A stretch of DNA of 64,000 nucleotides from Bacteroides sp. GM023 (lineage in GTDB: Bacteria; Bacteroidota; Bacteroidia; Bacteroidales; Bacteroidaceae). The stretch's first letter is position 1. Each line of letters opens with the position of its first letter. The translations under genes and the position numbers were made by a program. Below the pieces are notes generated by a model that did no database searches, was not told where the DNA came from, and was given only the letters and a program-made list of their open reading frames with translations. Where the stretch lies: assembly GCF_014750685.1 (NCBI RefSeq), contig NZ_JAAXGE010000001.1, forward strand, positions 186,001 to 250,000, given 5' to 3'. Shown here piece by piece: positions 45,711 through 54,015 of the stretch.

Positions 45711-46754
45711 TTAGAACCTCACTTGTACTTGTGCCTGTATCAGATTGGAGTCCTTTTGTCCGTCTCCTTTTTTGTCGCAAAAGGTATATTGTGCTTGTAG
45801 GCGGCACCTGGGATAAAACCAGTATTGCACGCCGGCAATATAATTATTCTGTTTAAAATCAGCAGACTTATTCGGGTTGAAATAGTCATACGAAGCAACG
45901 AAATCGAAGTTCCGCGCAAAACGAACGCTGCCCGTTGCGTAGAATCCTTCGCTTTTCACATTTCTGTCTTTTCCGCCAAGATACTCCGAACGCAGATTGA
46001 ATTTGGGAGTAGTGACAACCGCTCCCGCGCTCCAACGCTTCTTCGCATAATTCTCTCCGGTCTTAATTCCTGTGTATTCCGAATCCGCTATCGCATGTCC
46101 CGTTCCGCGAATGAACGAACCGCCTACGGACAACCACTCCAATGGGTAAACCATCAGATTACCGACAACATCCTTCTGGCTATTCTTATCTTTTGTATTC
46201 AATCCCTGTCCGTTCATGACAGCCACCTTATATTGCAGGAAGTCATGGAGCAATTTGCCGTGAAGCATCATACCGATGTCCCGTCCCGAAGTCATGCCGT
46301 AACACTTGTCGCTGCCGCTTACTCCCGCCAGGTAACAGACAGACTGCGAGTAGCAGTTAATCAACTCCACCGTAGTCGGTGATAATTCATTTTCGATGGT
46401 ATAAGGAACTTTAAACTCACCGATACGTGCCGTAAGTCCGGGTAGGAACTCATAATCAGTATATACCTCCAGCAACATACCGCCATTATAAAAGTCATAC
46501 ATGAAATCGCACGTCCACCGTTTGGTAATCTTCCCGTGTGCCATGAAAATGATACGTTTGATATCGAAAGTATTGTCCGGCTTCGCCGCATCATCATATG
46601 TATAGCCAAGTTGCGCATATCCGGCAAGGCTGATACGTTCTTTCAATGTGTTGACAACCTGATTCAGTGAGGTTTTCTCTTGCGCGATGAGCGTGCTGTG
46701 TATGCCCGTTGCGCAGAACATGAAGATGGATAGTTGGAGAAGTGTTTTTCGCAT
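45711..46754 (-). CDS. Phosphate-selective porin O/P-like outer membrane protein
   Basis: A 347-residue beta-barrel protein with a signal peptide (MRKTLLQLSIFMFCATGIHS) and alternating aromatic strands such as RISLAGYAQLGYTYDD, FEVKRIIFMAHGKITKRWTCDF-like FDIKRIIFMAHGKITKRWT, GMLLEVYTDYEFLPGLTARIGEFKVPYTIENELSP, and a terminal strand LIQAQVQVRF. This strand pattern is typical of the OprO/OprP family, which lets small anions into the periplasm. It lies 24 nt downstream of an ABC-type solute-binding lipoprotein and may serve the same solute. Which anion is not shown. Confidence 0.86.
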   Translation of the reverse strand: MRKTLLQLSIFMFCATGIHSTLIAQEKTSLNQVVNTLKERISLAGYAQLGYTYDDAAKPDNTFDIKRIIFMAHGKITKRWTCDFMYDFYNGGMLLEVYTDYEFLPGLTARIGEFKVPYTIENELSPTTVELINCYSQSVCYLAGVSGSDKCYGMTSGRDIGMMLHGKLLHDFLQYKVAVMNGQGLNTKDKNSQKDVVGNLMVYPLEWLSVGGSFIRGTGHAIADSEYTGIKTGENYAKKRWSAGAVVTTPKFNLRSEYLGGKDRNVKSEGFYATGSVRFARNFDFVASYDYFNPNKSADFKQNNYIAGVQYWFYPRCRLQAQYTFCDKKGDGQKDSNLIQAQVQVRF

Positions 46755-46778
46755 GAAATCGTTGTTATTTGATTGTTG

Positions 46779-47744
46779 TTATTTGATTATGGTCGCTGTG
46801 GGGGTATAAGTAGTGTCTATCAGATTCTTTTCCGAATAAGTTTCAGGTATCCGCCGGTTTTCTTTCAACCAACGCATGGCTTTTTCTACGCCTTCGGCCG
46901 AAGGGCGTGTTGCTTTTTGGTAGTTGGGGAGTGCGATAAGCCCTGTCAGGCTCTCCGGTACACCCATTTCAATCAATACATGCTCCCATTCTTTCTGCGG
47001 GTGCATCTTTATATAATCCACTCCCAGGTTATAGCCCGTCACAAGCAGTCCGATTTCCCTTCTTTTCTCGTCGATAGCTTTTCGTGAAAAGGCGGTAGCG
47101 GTAAAATCAATTCCCAGTTCCTGCGTACTTATTAATGAACGGTGCTTGCTGTTCATGGCAATAGATGCGGCAGGGTCGGGCAGGAATGAAGCATCAATCT
47201 GATTGCATTGCAGCATTTGCAGGCGGAGAGGAGTCAGGCCGATTTCGGGCTTGTTCACTTCCGTATAACTCATGCCGGCTTTACCTAATAACAAGTCGGT
47301 CGCATATTCGATAACAGTGTTACGGGATACGGCGATATTCTTGTTTTTAAGTTCTTCCAACTGATTGATACGGCTCTTTTTGGAAACGATAAAGCAGAAA
47401 TAACCGTCATTCTTCAGAATAAGCCCCAAGTCAGTGTGATGAATGGCCTGAAGTACTATCGCACTGGGGTAATCGGTTATCATTCCGTCCATTTGCCCGG
47501 TTTGAAAGGCAGCATCCCTGTCGTCGGCGGAGTTGAACGGAAGAATGGTTAAATCCAGTCCCAATGAATCATAAATACCTTCGGATTTGGCTATGTGGAA
47601 AGGCAATCCTTCCAGGGTAGGCATCATGCCCAGTGTGAGTGGTTGTAGTTCGGATAAAGGCAAAAAAGAGTTCTCTCCTTTTTTACTCTGACAAGAGTAA
47701 AGGAAGAAAAGGATGAACCAAAAGAGCAGAACCAGTCTTTTCAT
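46779..47744 (-). CDS. ABC-type solute-binding lipoprotein (NitT/TauT/Thi5-like)
   Basis: A 321-residue lipoprotein (FILFFLYSCQSKKGE, Cys about 18) of the SsuA/THI5/NMT1 periplasmic-binding fold. The N-terminal half has LTLGMMPTLEGLPFHIAKSEGIYDSLGLDLTILPF, with a hydrophobic segment for the ligand cleft, and GQMDGMITDYPSAIVL. Such proteins capture nitrate, sulfonates, or thiamine precursors for an ABC importer. No permease or ATPase gene is adjacent; the downstream genes are a porin and unrelated membrane proteins. It may share a remote importer or work as a sensor. Confidence 0.85.
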   Translation of the reverse strand: MKRLVLLFWFILFFLYSCQSKKGENSFLPLSELQPLTLGMMPTLEGLPFHIAKSEGIYDSLGLDLTILPFNSADDRDAAFQTGQMDGMITDYPSAIVLQAIHHTDLGLILKNDGYFCFIVSKKSRINQLEELKNKNIAVSRNTVIEYATDLLLGKAGMSYTEVNKPEIGLTPLRLQMLQCNQIDASFLPDPAASIAMNSKHRSLISTQELGIDFTATAFSRKAIDEKRREIGLLVTGYNLGVDYIKMHPQKEWEHVLIEMGVPESLTGLIALPNYQKATRPSAEGVEKAMRWLKENRRIPETYSEKNLIDTTYTPTATIIK

Positions 47745-47761
47745 ACCTCATTTTTATAAAT

Positions 47762-47796
47762 GAGGGCAACTCTTTTCACAAAGAACCGCCCTCCAT
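47762..47796 (-). terminator. Hairpin after pgk
   Basis: GAGGGC (47762-47767) pairs with GCCCTC (47788-47793) on the minus strand directly after the pgk stop, followed by an A/T-rich ATTTATAAAAA. It has no clean T-run, so it is a weaker terminator candidate. Its loop holds a TTCTTTG that could be part of the promoter of the next gene. Confidence 0.5.
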
Positions 47797-47819
47797 AAAT
47801 ATTAATATGATTAATGATG

Positions 47820-49079
47820 TTATTCTTGAATAGCAGCGATACCCGGAAGAACTTTTCCTTCGATTGCTTCGAGCAATGCGCCACCACCGGTTGAAACATA
47901 AGATACACCGCTAGCCAAACCGAACTTGTTAACACAAGCTACAGAGTCGCCACCACCAACAAGTGAGAATGCGCCGTTCTTAGTTGCTTCAACGATAGCT
48001 TCACCTACTGTACGTGAGCCGTGAGTGAAGTTTTCAAATTCGAATACGCCCGTAGGACCGTTCCAAAGAATAGTCTTTGATTCTTTGATAACGTTAGCGA
48101 AGATTTCTTCAGTCTTAGGGCCGATGTCAAGACCTTCCCATCCGTCAGGAATTTCGTCAACCGGACAGAATTTAGTATTTGCATCGTTAGAGAAAGCGTC
48201 AGCAATCTTGGCATCAACGGCCAAAACAAGGTTTACACCTTTTTCTTTTGCTTTCTTGATTAAGTCCAAAGCCAGGTCAAGTTTGTCGTCCTCACAGATA
48301 GAGATACCGATTTTACCGCCCATAGCTTTAGTAAATGTATAAGTCATACCACCTGCGATAATCAGGTTGTCTACCTTGCTCAACAGGTTTTCGATGATTT
48401 CGATTTTAGAAGAAACCTTAGAACCACCCATGATAGCAGTGAACGGACGTTTGATGTCATTCATTACCTTATCAACAGCTTTCACTTCTTTCTCCATCAG
48501 GTAACCGAACATCTTGCTGTCTACATCGAAATATTTAGCAATCAATGCTGTAGAAGCATGAGCACGGTGAGCAGTACCGAATGCGTCGTTAACGTAGCAG
48601 TCAGCGTAAGAAGCCAATTTCTTGGTAAATTCTTTCTGGCTTTCTTTTACAGCCTTCTTGGCAGCAGCCTTTTCTTCGTCTGTTGCGTCTTCTGCCAAAC
48701 CTCTTGGTTTGCCTTCTTCTTCAGCATAGAAACGAAGATTTTCGAGCAACAGAACTTCGCCCGGTTGCAGAGCAGCAGCTTTTACAGCAGCTTCTTCACC
48801 CATGCAGTCATTAGCAAACTGAACTTCAACGCCCAGTAATTCAGACAGGTGCTTGATGATATGTTTCAAAGAAAATTTATCGGCAACGCCTTTCGGACGG
48901 CCCAAGTGAGAGCCAATGATAATGCTACCACCGTCTGCCAGAATCTTCTTCAAAGTAGGAAGAGCTGCACGCATACGAGTGTCATCTGTAATGTTGAAGT
49001 TTTCGTCCAGGGGCACATTGAAGTCCACGCGAACAAATGCCTTTTTACCGGCAAAATTGAATTTGTCAATTGTCTGCAT
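47820..49079 (-). CDS. pgk: Phosphoglycerate kinase
   Basis: A 419-residue glycolytic enzyme that transfers phosphate from 1,3-bisphosphoglycerate to ADP. It shows [17 protein letters not shown] at the N-terminus, GSHLGRPKG, the hinge [20 protein letters not shown], the C-domain [12 protein letters not shown] and a closing [20 protein letters not shown]. Codon bias is strong, as for fba. It has its own promoter (-7 at 49133-49140). Confidence 0.98.
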   Translation of the reverse strand: MQTIDKFNFAGKKAFVRVDFNVPLDENFNITDDTRMRAALPTLKKILADGGSIIIGSHLGRPKGVADKFSLKHIIKHLSELLGVEVQFANDCMGEEAAVKAAALQPGEVLLLENLRFYAEEEGKPRGLAEDATDEEKAAAKKAVKESQKEFTKKLASYADCYVNDAFGTAHRAHASTALIAKYFDVDSKMFGYLMEKEVKAVDKVMNDIKRPFTAIMGGSKVSSKIEIIENLLSKVDNLIIAGGMTYTFTKAMGGKIGISICEDDKLDLALDLIKKAKEKGVNLVLAVDAKIADAFSNDANTKFCPVDEIPDGWEGLDIGPKTEEIFANVIKESKTILWNGPTGVFEFENFTHGSRTVGEAIVEATKNGAFSLVGGGDSVACVNKFGLASGVSYVSTGGGALLEAIEGKVLPGIAAIQE

Positions 49080-49132
49080 AATACTCTATTTTTATTTAAA
49101 AGTGTTTTAAAATTCTTCTTTTAGAACGACCG

Positions 49133-49140
49133 CAAAGTTA
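49133..49140 (-). promoter_or_regulatory. pgk: -7 element of the pgk promoter
   Basis: The minus strand reads TAACTTTG, an exact TAnnTTTG match 54 nt upstream of the start codon. Confidence 0.6.
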
Positions 49141-49171
49141 CTATTTATTTCGGTTCTCCGCTATTAAATCG

Positions 49172-49849
49172 TTATTTATTCTTGCCTTTTGGTGTCTCTT
49201 TTGTAACTTTATAAGTGTTGCAGAAATATTTGCACATCATTTGCAAACCACAGGTGTCACATTTGGGAGTGCGTGCCTGGCAAACATAACGACCGTGAAG
49301 GATGAGCCAGTGATGGGCGATAGGTATGATATTTTCCGGAATATTCTTCATCAATTCCTTTTCTACACTGAACGGAGTCGTGCAACTGTCCGGCACCAAC
49401 CCGATGCGGTGACTGACGCGGAACACATGCGTATCCACTGCCATGGCAGCCTTGTTGAATACCACGGACTGAATGACATTCGCCGTCTTTCTCCCCACAC
49501 CGGGCAACTTTATCAAATCCTCCATATTGTCCGGCACCTGGCTATTGAAGTCATTTACCAGCATTTTCGCCATTCCCACCAAGTGTTTAGCCTTATTATT
49601 CGGATAAGACACACTTCGGATATATTCGAAAACCACCTCCGGCGTAGTAGCTGCCAAGGCTTCCGGCGTCGGGAAATCTCTATACAAAGGCGGAGTGATT
49701 ATATTCACCCGCTTGTCTGTACATTGTGCGGAAAGGATTACGGCAATCAGCAACTCAAACGGGTCATTGTAATGTAATTCAGTTTCGGCCACAGGCACGT
49801 TTTCCTGAAACCAGGCGATTACTTTCTCATAACGTTCTTTCTTTCTCAT
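49172..49849 (-). CDS. nth: Endonuclease III (DNA glycosylase/AP lyase)
   Basis: A 225-residue base-excision enzyme that removes oxidised pyrimidines. It has the helix-hairpin-helix LPGVGRKTANVI with catalytic Lys121, Asp139 in MAVDTHVFRV, and the [4Fe-4S] cluster loop C-x6-C-x2-C-x5-C (CQARTPKCDTCGLQMMC) near the C-terminus. Length and motif order are normal. Its start overlaps the stop of the MFS transporter by 4 nt, so the two are translationally coupled. Confidence 0.97.
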   Translation of the reverse strand: MRKKERYEKVIAWFQENVPVAETELHYNDPFELLIAVILSAQCTDKRVNIITPPLYRDFPTPEALAATTPEVVFEYIRSVSYPNNKAKHLVGMAKMLVNDFNSQVPDNMEDLIKLPGVGRKTANVIQSVVFNKAAMAVDTHVFRVSHRIGLVPDSCTTPFSVEKELMKNIPENIIPIAHHWLILHGRYVCQARTPKCDTCGLQMMCKYFCNTYKVTKETPKGKNK

Positions 49850-51045
49850 CGTAGTTTGTTTTTATGGTAATGAGGCGTTACTTTGATTTTAAAATAGATA
49901 GCGGAAACCACCGTCAGGCAGGCTCCGAAAAGATAGGCTTTGTCAAATGTACTGATTTCCGCAATATATCCCCCGACCAGCATGCCGATACCGATTCCCA
50001 CATCCCAGGACGTGAGGTAGGTCGAAGTGGCCGTTCCCCGCTGGCTGTTGGGCGCAAGATTCACAAACAGCGTATTGAATGCCGGAAACATAATCCCGAA
50101 CCCGACACCCATCAGCAGTGCGATACCGAAAAACAGAACCGTGCAGGCCGTGCCATTCCACTGAATCAGATACACACAGCCCGAAAGCAGGAAAAAGCTG
50201 CAAACCACCAAATATAATCCGGCTGCTATTACCTGCGTGATTTTTCCCCGGTCTACCAGCTTCCCCGAAAATATCCGGGAGATAGCCATGCCGACTGCCA
50301 TAAAGGTAAAGAAGAATCCCGTTTGTGTGCGAAGCCCTATCTCATGGGCATACATCGCCACATAATTGGTAGTCATGCCGTAAGGAATGGAAAGCAGCAG
50401 CAGGCTAAGTCCCGCCGGCATTCCCTTCAACAAGATAAAGCGGTCGAGCGAAATAGGCTCCCGTTTCACAGGGGGCTTGTAAGGTGTCTTCACCAGGCTT
50501 GCGGATAAAAAGCCCAAAATGCAGGAACCGAGCGCATAACAGAAGATTGTGGAAAAAGACACTCCCGCATCATGCAGGAACAATCCGAACATCGGCCCGA
50601 TGGACATCGCCATATTGTTTGTAAGCCCGTAATAACCTAACCCTTCCCCTCTGCGGGATGAAGGCATAATATCAATTACCACCGTATTGCCGCCTACCGT
50701 AACCATCCCGAACGAAACGCCATGTATGATTCGGAATATAATAAATAAGGTAAGCGAACCGGCAATGAGATAACCGCCAAACATCATCATAAAGATGAAG
50801 TAAGCGAAAAGATAGAGAGGTTTGCGGGCAAAAGTATCGAGCAGATAACCGGAAAACGGACGGATGCAGAGTGCTGCCACCGTATAACAAGAAAGCACGA
50901 TACCAATAGTCGAGTTTCCGGCTTGGAAGAATTCGGATAAATAGAACGGCAAAACGGGAATCAACAACCAAAAACCGAAGTAGAGCAGGAAGTTGGCTGC
51001 CAAGATGAAACAATAACTGGAAGTAATGAGTCTATCCTTTGCCAT
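49846..51045 (-). CDS. Major facilitator superfamily transporter
   Basis: A 399-residue membrane protein with about twelve hydrophobic helices in two halves and a central hydrophilic loop (SASLVKTPYKPPVKREP). MFS features include the GRKP-like loop after helix 2 (SGYLLDTFARKPLYLFAYF), RIIHGVSFGMVTVGGNTVVIDIMPSSRRGEGLGYYG and RIFSGKLVDRGK after helix 8. It belongs to the drug/multidrug-type exporters (YwoG/BCR-like character), with no certain substrate. Its 5' UTR holds a large heptamer hairpin behind pheS. It is coupled to nth by a 4-nt overlap. Confidence 0.9.
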   Translation of the reverse strand: MAKDRLITSSYCFILAANFLLYFGFWLLIPVLPFYLSEFFQAGNSTIGIVLSCYTVAALCIRPFSGYLLDTFARKPLYLFAYFIFMMMFGGYLIAGSLTLFIIFRIIHGVSFGMVTVGGNTVVIDIMPSSRRGEGLGYYGLTNNMAMSIGPMFGLFLHDAGVSFSTIFCYALGSCILGFLSASLVKTPYKPPVKREPISLDRFILLKGMPAGLSLLLLSIPYGMTTNYVAMYAHEIGLRTQTGFFFTFMAVGMAISRIFSGKLVDRGKITQVIAAGLYLVVCSFFLLSGCVYLIQWNGTACTVLFFGIALLMGVGFGIMFPAFNTLFVNLAPNSQRGTATSTYLTSWDVGIGIGMLVGGYIAEISTFDKAYLFGACLTVVSAIYFKIKVTPHYHKNKLR

Positions 51046-51050
51046 GTCGT

Positions 51051-51136
51051 TAGTGATTAACAGAATAGTGATTAGTGATTAATGTCTGCGGTTGTATTGC
51101 GCAGCCGCTAATCACTAATCACTAACCACTACTCAC
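51051..51136. repeat. CTAATCA/TAGTGAT heptamer inverted repeat between pheS and the MFS gene
   Basis: TAGTGAT units at 51051, 51066 and 51073, and CTAATCA-type units at 51108, 51115, 51122 and 51129 (all 7 bp apart), form a perfect 16-bp stem (51066-51081 with 51109-51124). An inner GCGG/CCGC stem lies in the loop. The left arm ends 6 nt from the MFS start codon; the right arm begins at the pheS stop. Confidence 0.88.
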
Positions 51137-51141
51137 TATTT

Positions 51142-52161
51142 TTAGTATGCCGCTTCGAATTCTTTTAAGAAGCGTGTGTCGTTTTCGGAGAACATACGAA
51201 GGTCTTTCACCTGATATTTCAGGTTCGTGATACGTTCGATACCCATACCGAGGGCATAACCGCTGTACACTTTGCTGTCGATACCGTTGGATTCAAGTAC
51301 GTTCGGGTCTACCATACCGCAACCGAGGATTTCCACCCAACCGGTGTGCTTGCAGAACGGGCAACCTTTTCCACCGCAGATATTACAGCTGATATCCATT
51401 TCCGCGCTAGGCTCGGTGAATGGGAAATAAGACGGACGCAGGCGAATCTTCGTATCCGCGCCGAACATTTCTTTGGCGAAAAGCAGCAATGCCTGTTTCA
51501 GGTCGGTGAACGATACATCTTTGTCTATATACAGAGCTTCTACCTGGTGGAAGAAACAGTGTGCACGGTAGCTGATAGCTTCGTTACGATATACACGTCC
51601 CGGACAGATGATGCGGATAGGAGGTTTTGAAGTTTCCATCACACGGGTCTGCACAGAAGAAGTATGCGTACGCAATACTACATCCGGGTGAGCTTCGATA
51701 AAGAAAGTATCCTGCATATCGCGTGCCGGATGGTCTTCAGCAAAGTTCAGTGCCGAGAACACATGCCAGTCGTCTTCGATTTCAGGGCCTTCAGCGATGC
51801 TGAATCCCAAACGGGCAAAAATATCAATGACTTCGTTCTTTACAATGGTAATAGGGTGGCGTGTACCCAGTTTCACGGGATAAGCCGAACGCGTCAAATC
51901 CAGTCCGTCGCAACCATTGTCCTGACTTTCAAACTGCTCTTTCAGCGCATTGATTTTATCCTGCGCCTTTGTTTTCAGTTCGTTCAGTCTCATGCCGACT
52001 TCTTTTTTCTGCTCGGCGGCTACGTTACGGAAATCTGCCATTAAATCATTAATGGCTCCCTTCTTGCTAAGGAATTTGATGCGGAGAGCTTCGAGTTCTT
52101 CGGCATTGGAGGCATGCAATGCTTCCACCTCTTTCAGAAGTTGTTCAATCTTAGCTATCAT
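51142..52161 (-). CDS. pheS: Phenylalanyl-tRNA synthetase alpha subunit
   Basis: A 339-residue class II synthetase subunit. An N-terminal coiled coil (about 1-85) binds tRNA. The catalytic core has GTRHPITIVKNEVIDIF, DDWHVFSALNFAEDHPARDMQDTFF (motif 1-2 region), the motif 2 class CPGRVYRNEAISYRAHCFFHQVEALYID, RPSYFPFTEPSAEMDI and motif 3 GYALGMGIERIT. It forms a2b2 with PheT, whose gene is not in this window. A CxxC..CxxC insert (CNICGGKGCPFC) may bind a metal. Confidence 0.97.
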   Translation of the reverse strand: MIAKIEQLLKEVEALHASNAEELEALRIKFLSKKGAINDLMADFRNVAAEQKKEVGMRLNELKTKAQDKINALKEQFESQDNGCDGLDLTRSAYPVKLGTRHPITIVKNEVIDIFARLGFSIAEGPEIEDDWHVFSALNFAEDHPARDMQDTFFIEAHPDVVLRTHTSSVQTRVMETSKPPIRIICPGRVYRNEAISYRAHCFFHQVEALYIDKDVSFTDLKQALLLFAKEMFGADTKIRLRPSYFPFTEPSAEMDISCNICGGKGCPFCKHTGWVEILGCGMVDPNVLESNGIDSKVYSGYALGMGIERITNLKYQVKDLRMFSENDTRFLKEFEAAY

Positions 52162-52203
52162 ATTCTTGATATATTGTTATTCAGTTTCTTAGTAAAAACC
52201 GTG

Positions 52204-52211
52204 CAAAGATA
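52204..52211 (-). promoter_or_regulatory. pheS: -7 element of the pheS promoter
   Basis: The minus strand reads TATCTTTG; a TTCG lies 19 bp upstream (52231-52234) at the -33 position. It is divergent from the promoter at 52243-52250. Confidence 0.6.
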
Positions 52212-52242
52212 TAATTTTCTCATGAACCATCGAAATATTTTG

Positions 52243-52250
52243 TATCTTTG
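52243..52250 (+). promoter_or_regulatory. -7 element of the TonB-C-like protein gene
   Basis: An exact TATCTTTG 31 nt upstream of the ATG at 52282. Confidence 0.6.
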
Positions 52251-52281
52251 TTGCCGATATGTACCGAAAATCCGGCAACTT

Positions 52282-53298
52282 ATGAAAAAGATTGTTTTCA
52301 CTCTTCTGCTTTTGACCCTCTCTTTCCGCCTGGTGGCTCAAATTGATTATTTGGAGCCGGTGCGACCTTTTTCTACTTATAAAGGTGAGTTGGGCGAATA
52401 TTATCGTAATGTGTTTTCTTTACTAAATACAGGCTTTCAGAAACAACCCTATGGACGTTTTGTAGCTATTCCTTCCTTTTCGCCCGAATATGCAATGTCG
52501 GTCGAAAAGAAGAACGGACGTTATTCCCTGATTTCAAATACGCTGTCGCGCACCTACTGGCAAGCGGAGAAAGGAAGCGTAGGAGTGGAGACTAAATCGG
52601 TAGTAATCAGCGCATCCCTTTACCAGTCTTTAGGAGCTATTTTCCGTTTAGTCACCGAGCAGATACAGGATTTGGATGGCTCTAGCGCCGGTTTGGACGG
52701 AATTGTCTATTATTTCTTTTCTACTGACGCGAAGGGAAAAGAGCAGATGGGGCGAAAATGGTCACCTGCCAAAGGAACTTTGATGGAACGTCTTGTGTTG
52801 GTTTGCCAGTCGGCATATATGTTGTCCAAAGGTGAGAATATTTCGGAGCCGACTTTGGCGGAAGAAGCTGCCGCCTTATTGAAAACGTTGCAACAACGCA
52901 CCAAAGAAGAACCGGATGCTTACAAACAGCCGATGTATGTAGGTATTTATCAGGTGGGACCCCGCTCGAAAACACTTTCCGGAAAAGACGTGGAAGAGTT
53001 GGCTCACTTCTCAGACATGAGCGTGGAAGAATATATTGCCGGTCAAATGATTTATCCGGAAAGTCTTTTGGAAAAGAATGTTTCGGGATATGTCCTGTGT
53101 GAGTTTACTATTGACAAAGAGGGAGTTATTCTTCGTCCTCATATTCTGCGTTCCACTCATCCGGAATTTGCGGAAGAAGCTCTACGTATTGTAAAAGGAA
53201 TGCCGAAATGGTCGCCTGCACTTGTAGGCGGAAAGCCGTCTGACAGTAATTATACTCTGTATATTCCTTTCCGTCCGCAGAACTATCACGCCAAATAA
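52282..53298 (+). CDS. Secreted protein with a TonB C-terminal-like domain
   Basis: A 338-residue exported protein: signal peptide MKKIVFTLLLLTLSFRLVAQ, then about 230 residues without a known domain (FLARVTEQIQDLDG-type helical region). The C-terminal ~80 residues resemble a TonB energy-transducer C-terminal domain: GYVLCEFTIDKEGVILRPHI, EFAEEALRIVKGMPKWSPAL, GKPSDSNYTLYIPF. It lacks the N-terminal membrane anchor and Pro-rich spacer of TonB, so it cannot transduce energy in the usual way. It may bind peptidoglycan or TonB boxes in the periplasm. It is monocistronic, divergent from pheS. Confidence 0.75.
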   Translation: MKKIVFTLLLLTLSFRLVAQIDYLEPVRPFSTYKGELGEYYRNVFSLLNTGFQKQPYGRFVAIPSFSPEYAMSVEKKNGRYSLISNTLSRTYWQAEKGSVGVETKSVVISASLYQSLGAIFRLVTEQIQDLDGSSAGLDGIVYYFFSTDAKGKEQMGRKWSPAKGTLMERLVLVCQSAYMLSKGENISEPTLAEEAAALLKTLQQRTKEEPDAYKQPMYVGIYQVGPRSKTLSGKDVEELAHFSDMSVEEYIAGQMIYPESLLEKNVSGYVLCEFTIDKEGVILRPHILRSTHPEFAEEALRIVKGMPKWSPALVGGKPSDSNYTLYIPFRPQNYHAK

Positions 53299-53332
53299 AT
53301 CAACACTCTCCATAATAAAAACGCAAAATCCT

Positions 53333-53445
53333 CTATCACCTATCACCGGTAACTTGGAAACCCTTTATTCATCGGACTTTCAGGATTGGTGACAGGTTGT
53401 AGTAACCTATCACCGCATCTATCACCTATCACCTCAGCTATCACC
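53333..53445. repeat. CTATCACC heptamer repeat region
   Basis: Direct copies of CTATCACC start at 53333, 53340, 53407, 53419, 53426 and 53438, with spacings of 7 or 12 bp. One inverted copy GGTGACAGG (53388-53396) can pair with CCTATCACC (53406-53414). There is no ORF. It sits just after the TonB-C-like gene. Confidence 0.85.
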
Positions 53446-53508
53446 CATGCTTTTTTTTAATAAAGAATGAGTTTGTTTATCTATATATTTAATAATCAAA
53501 TCATTATA

Positions 53509-53628
53509 GTTTCCTTCCGTTTCCATTATAGGAAACTCCAGTTTCTTGCTTAGGAAACGCGCGTTTCCCTACGGGGACACTGGCGTTTCCCGGTATCGAA
53601 ACTAGCGTTTCCTATAATGGAAACGGAA
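53509..53628. repeat. 22-bp-period GTTTCC-N6-GGAAAC dyad array
   Basis: Five units begin at 53519, 53541, 53563, 53585 and 53607, exactly 22 bp apart, each GTTTCC, six variable bases, GGAAAC, four bases. Unit 1 reads GTTTCC ATTATA GGAAAC and unit 5 GTTTCC TATAAT GGAAAC. Units 2-4 have one degraded arm (GTTTCT, GGACAC, CGAAAC). A partial GTTTCC precedes at 53509. No ORF, no cas genes, no constant spacers. Confidence 0.92.
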
Positions 53629-53743
53629 CTATCATCAGAGCTTAAGGTTGGATTGACTAATAATGTCCTGATTAGCTATACACAAAACCTTTATTCATAC
53701 TAAAAAGCTTGTCATTTATTATCCTTCTTTTCAGAAAAAGGAG
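53629..53743. other. Gene-free stretch between the dyad array and the leader promoter
   Basis: A/T-rich sequence with no ORF and no repeat that I can identify. It ends at the promoter of the regulator-like gene. Confidence 0.5.
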
Positions 53744-53751
53744 TATATTTG
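53744..53751 (+). promoter_or_regulatory. -7 element upstream of the HTH/alpha-CTD-like gene
   Basis: An exact TATATTTG. Transcription from here would give a leader of about 258 nt, unusually long compared with the 25-70-nt leaders elsewhere in the window. Confidence 0.55.
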
Positions 53752-53757
53752 CAACGA

Positions 53758-54015
53758 AGACCGGACCATTGACATCCGGACTTGTAATTAATAGGACATT
53801 TAATTTATCTAGCAGAAAAGTCGCATTTTCGAATAGGTGATAAATCGAATGTCCGTGCCAAGCTTATATCCTTATCGATATATAGTTTTGGTGCGGGCAT
53901 ACTGTATTTTCACCTATGGGTATGCGACTACCTCTGCTAGAAAATATATGTATCGTTCGCACCATTTTTTATATCCGGTTGCGACGCATACATATATTAA
54001 AAACACACAAGAAGT
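53758..54015 (+). promoter_or_regulatory. Long structured 5' leader of the HTH/alpha-CTD-like gene
   Basis: Nested helices: CCGGA (53761) with TCCGG (53775); a perfect 9-bp stem TCTAGCAGA (53808-53816) with TCTGCTAGA (53933-53941) enclosing GCATAC/GTATGC (53897-53902 with 53920-53925); and a hairpin just before the gene, AATATATGTA (53943-53952) with TACATATATT (53989-53998), extended by TCGCA/TGCGA. It could be an attenuator or cis-regulatory RNA; no known riboswitch class is recognised. The 60-codon frame inside it is unlikely to be a gene. Confidence 0.5.

Noticed and set aside
53509..53628. CRISPR array
   Set aside because: Units are only 22 bp with dyad symmetry and 4-6 variable bases, not a constant repeat with ~30-bp unique spacers, and there are no cas genes. 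The same holds for 23275-23520.
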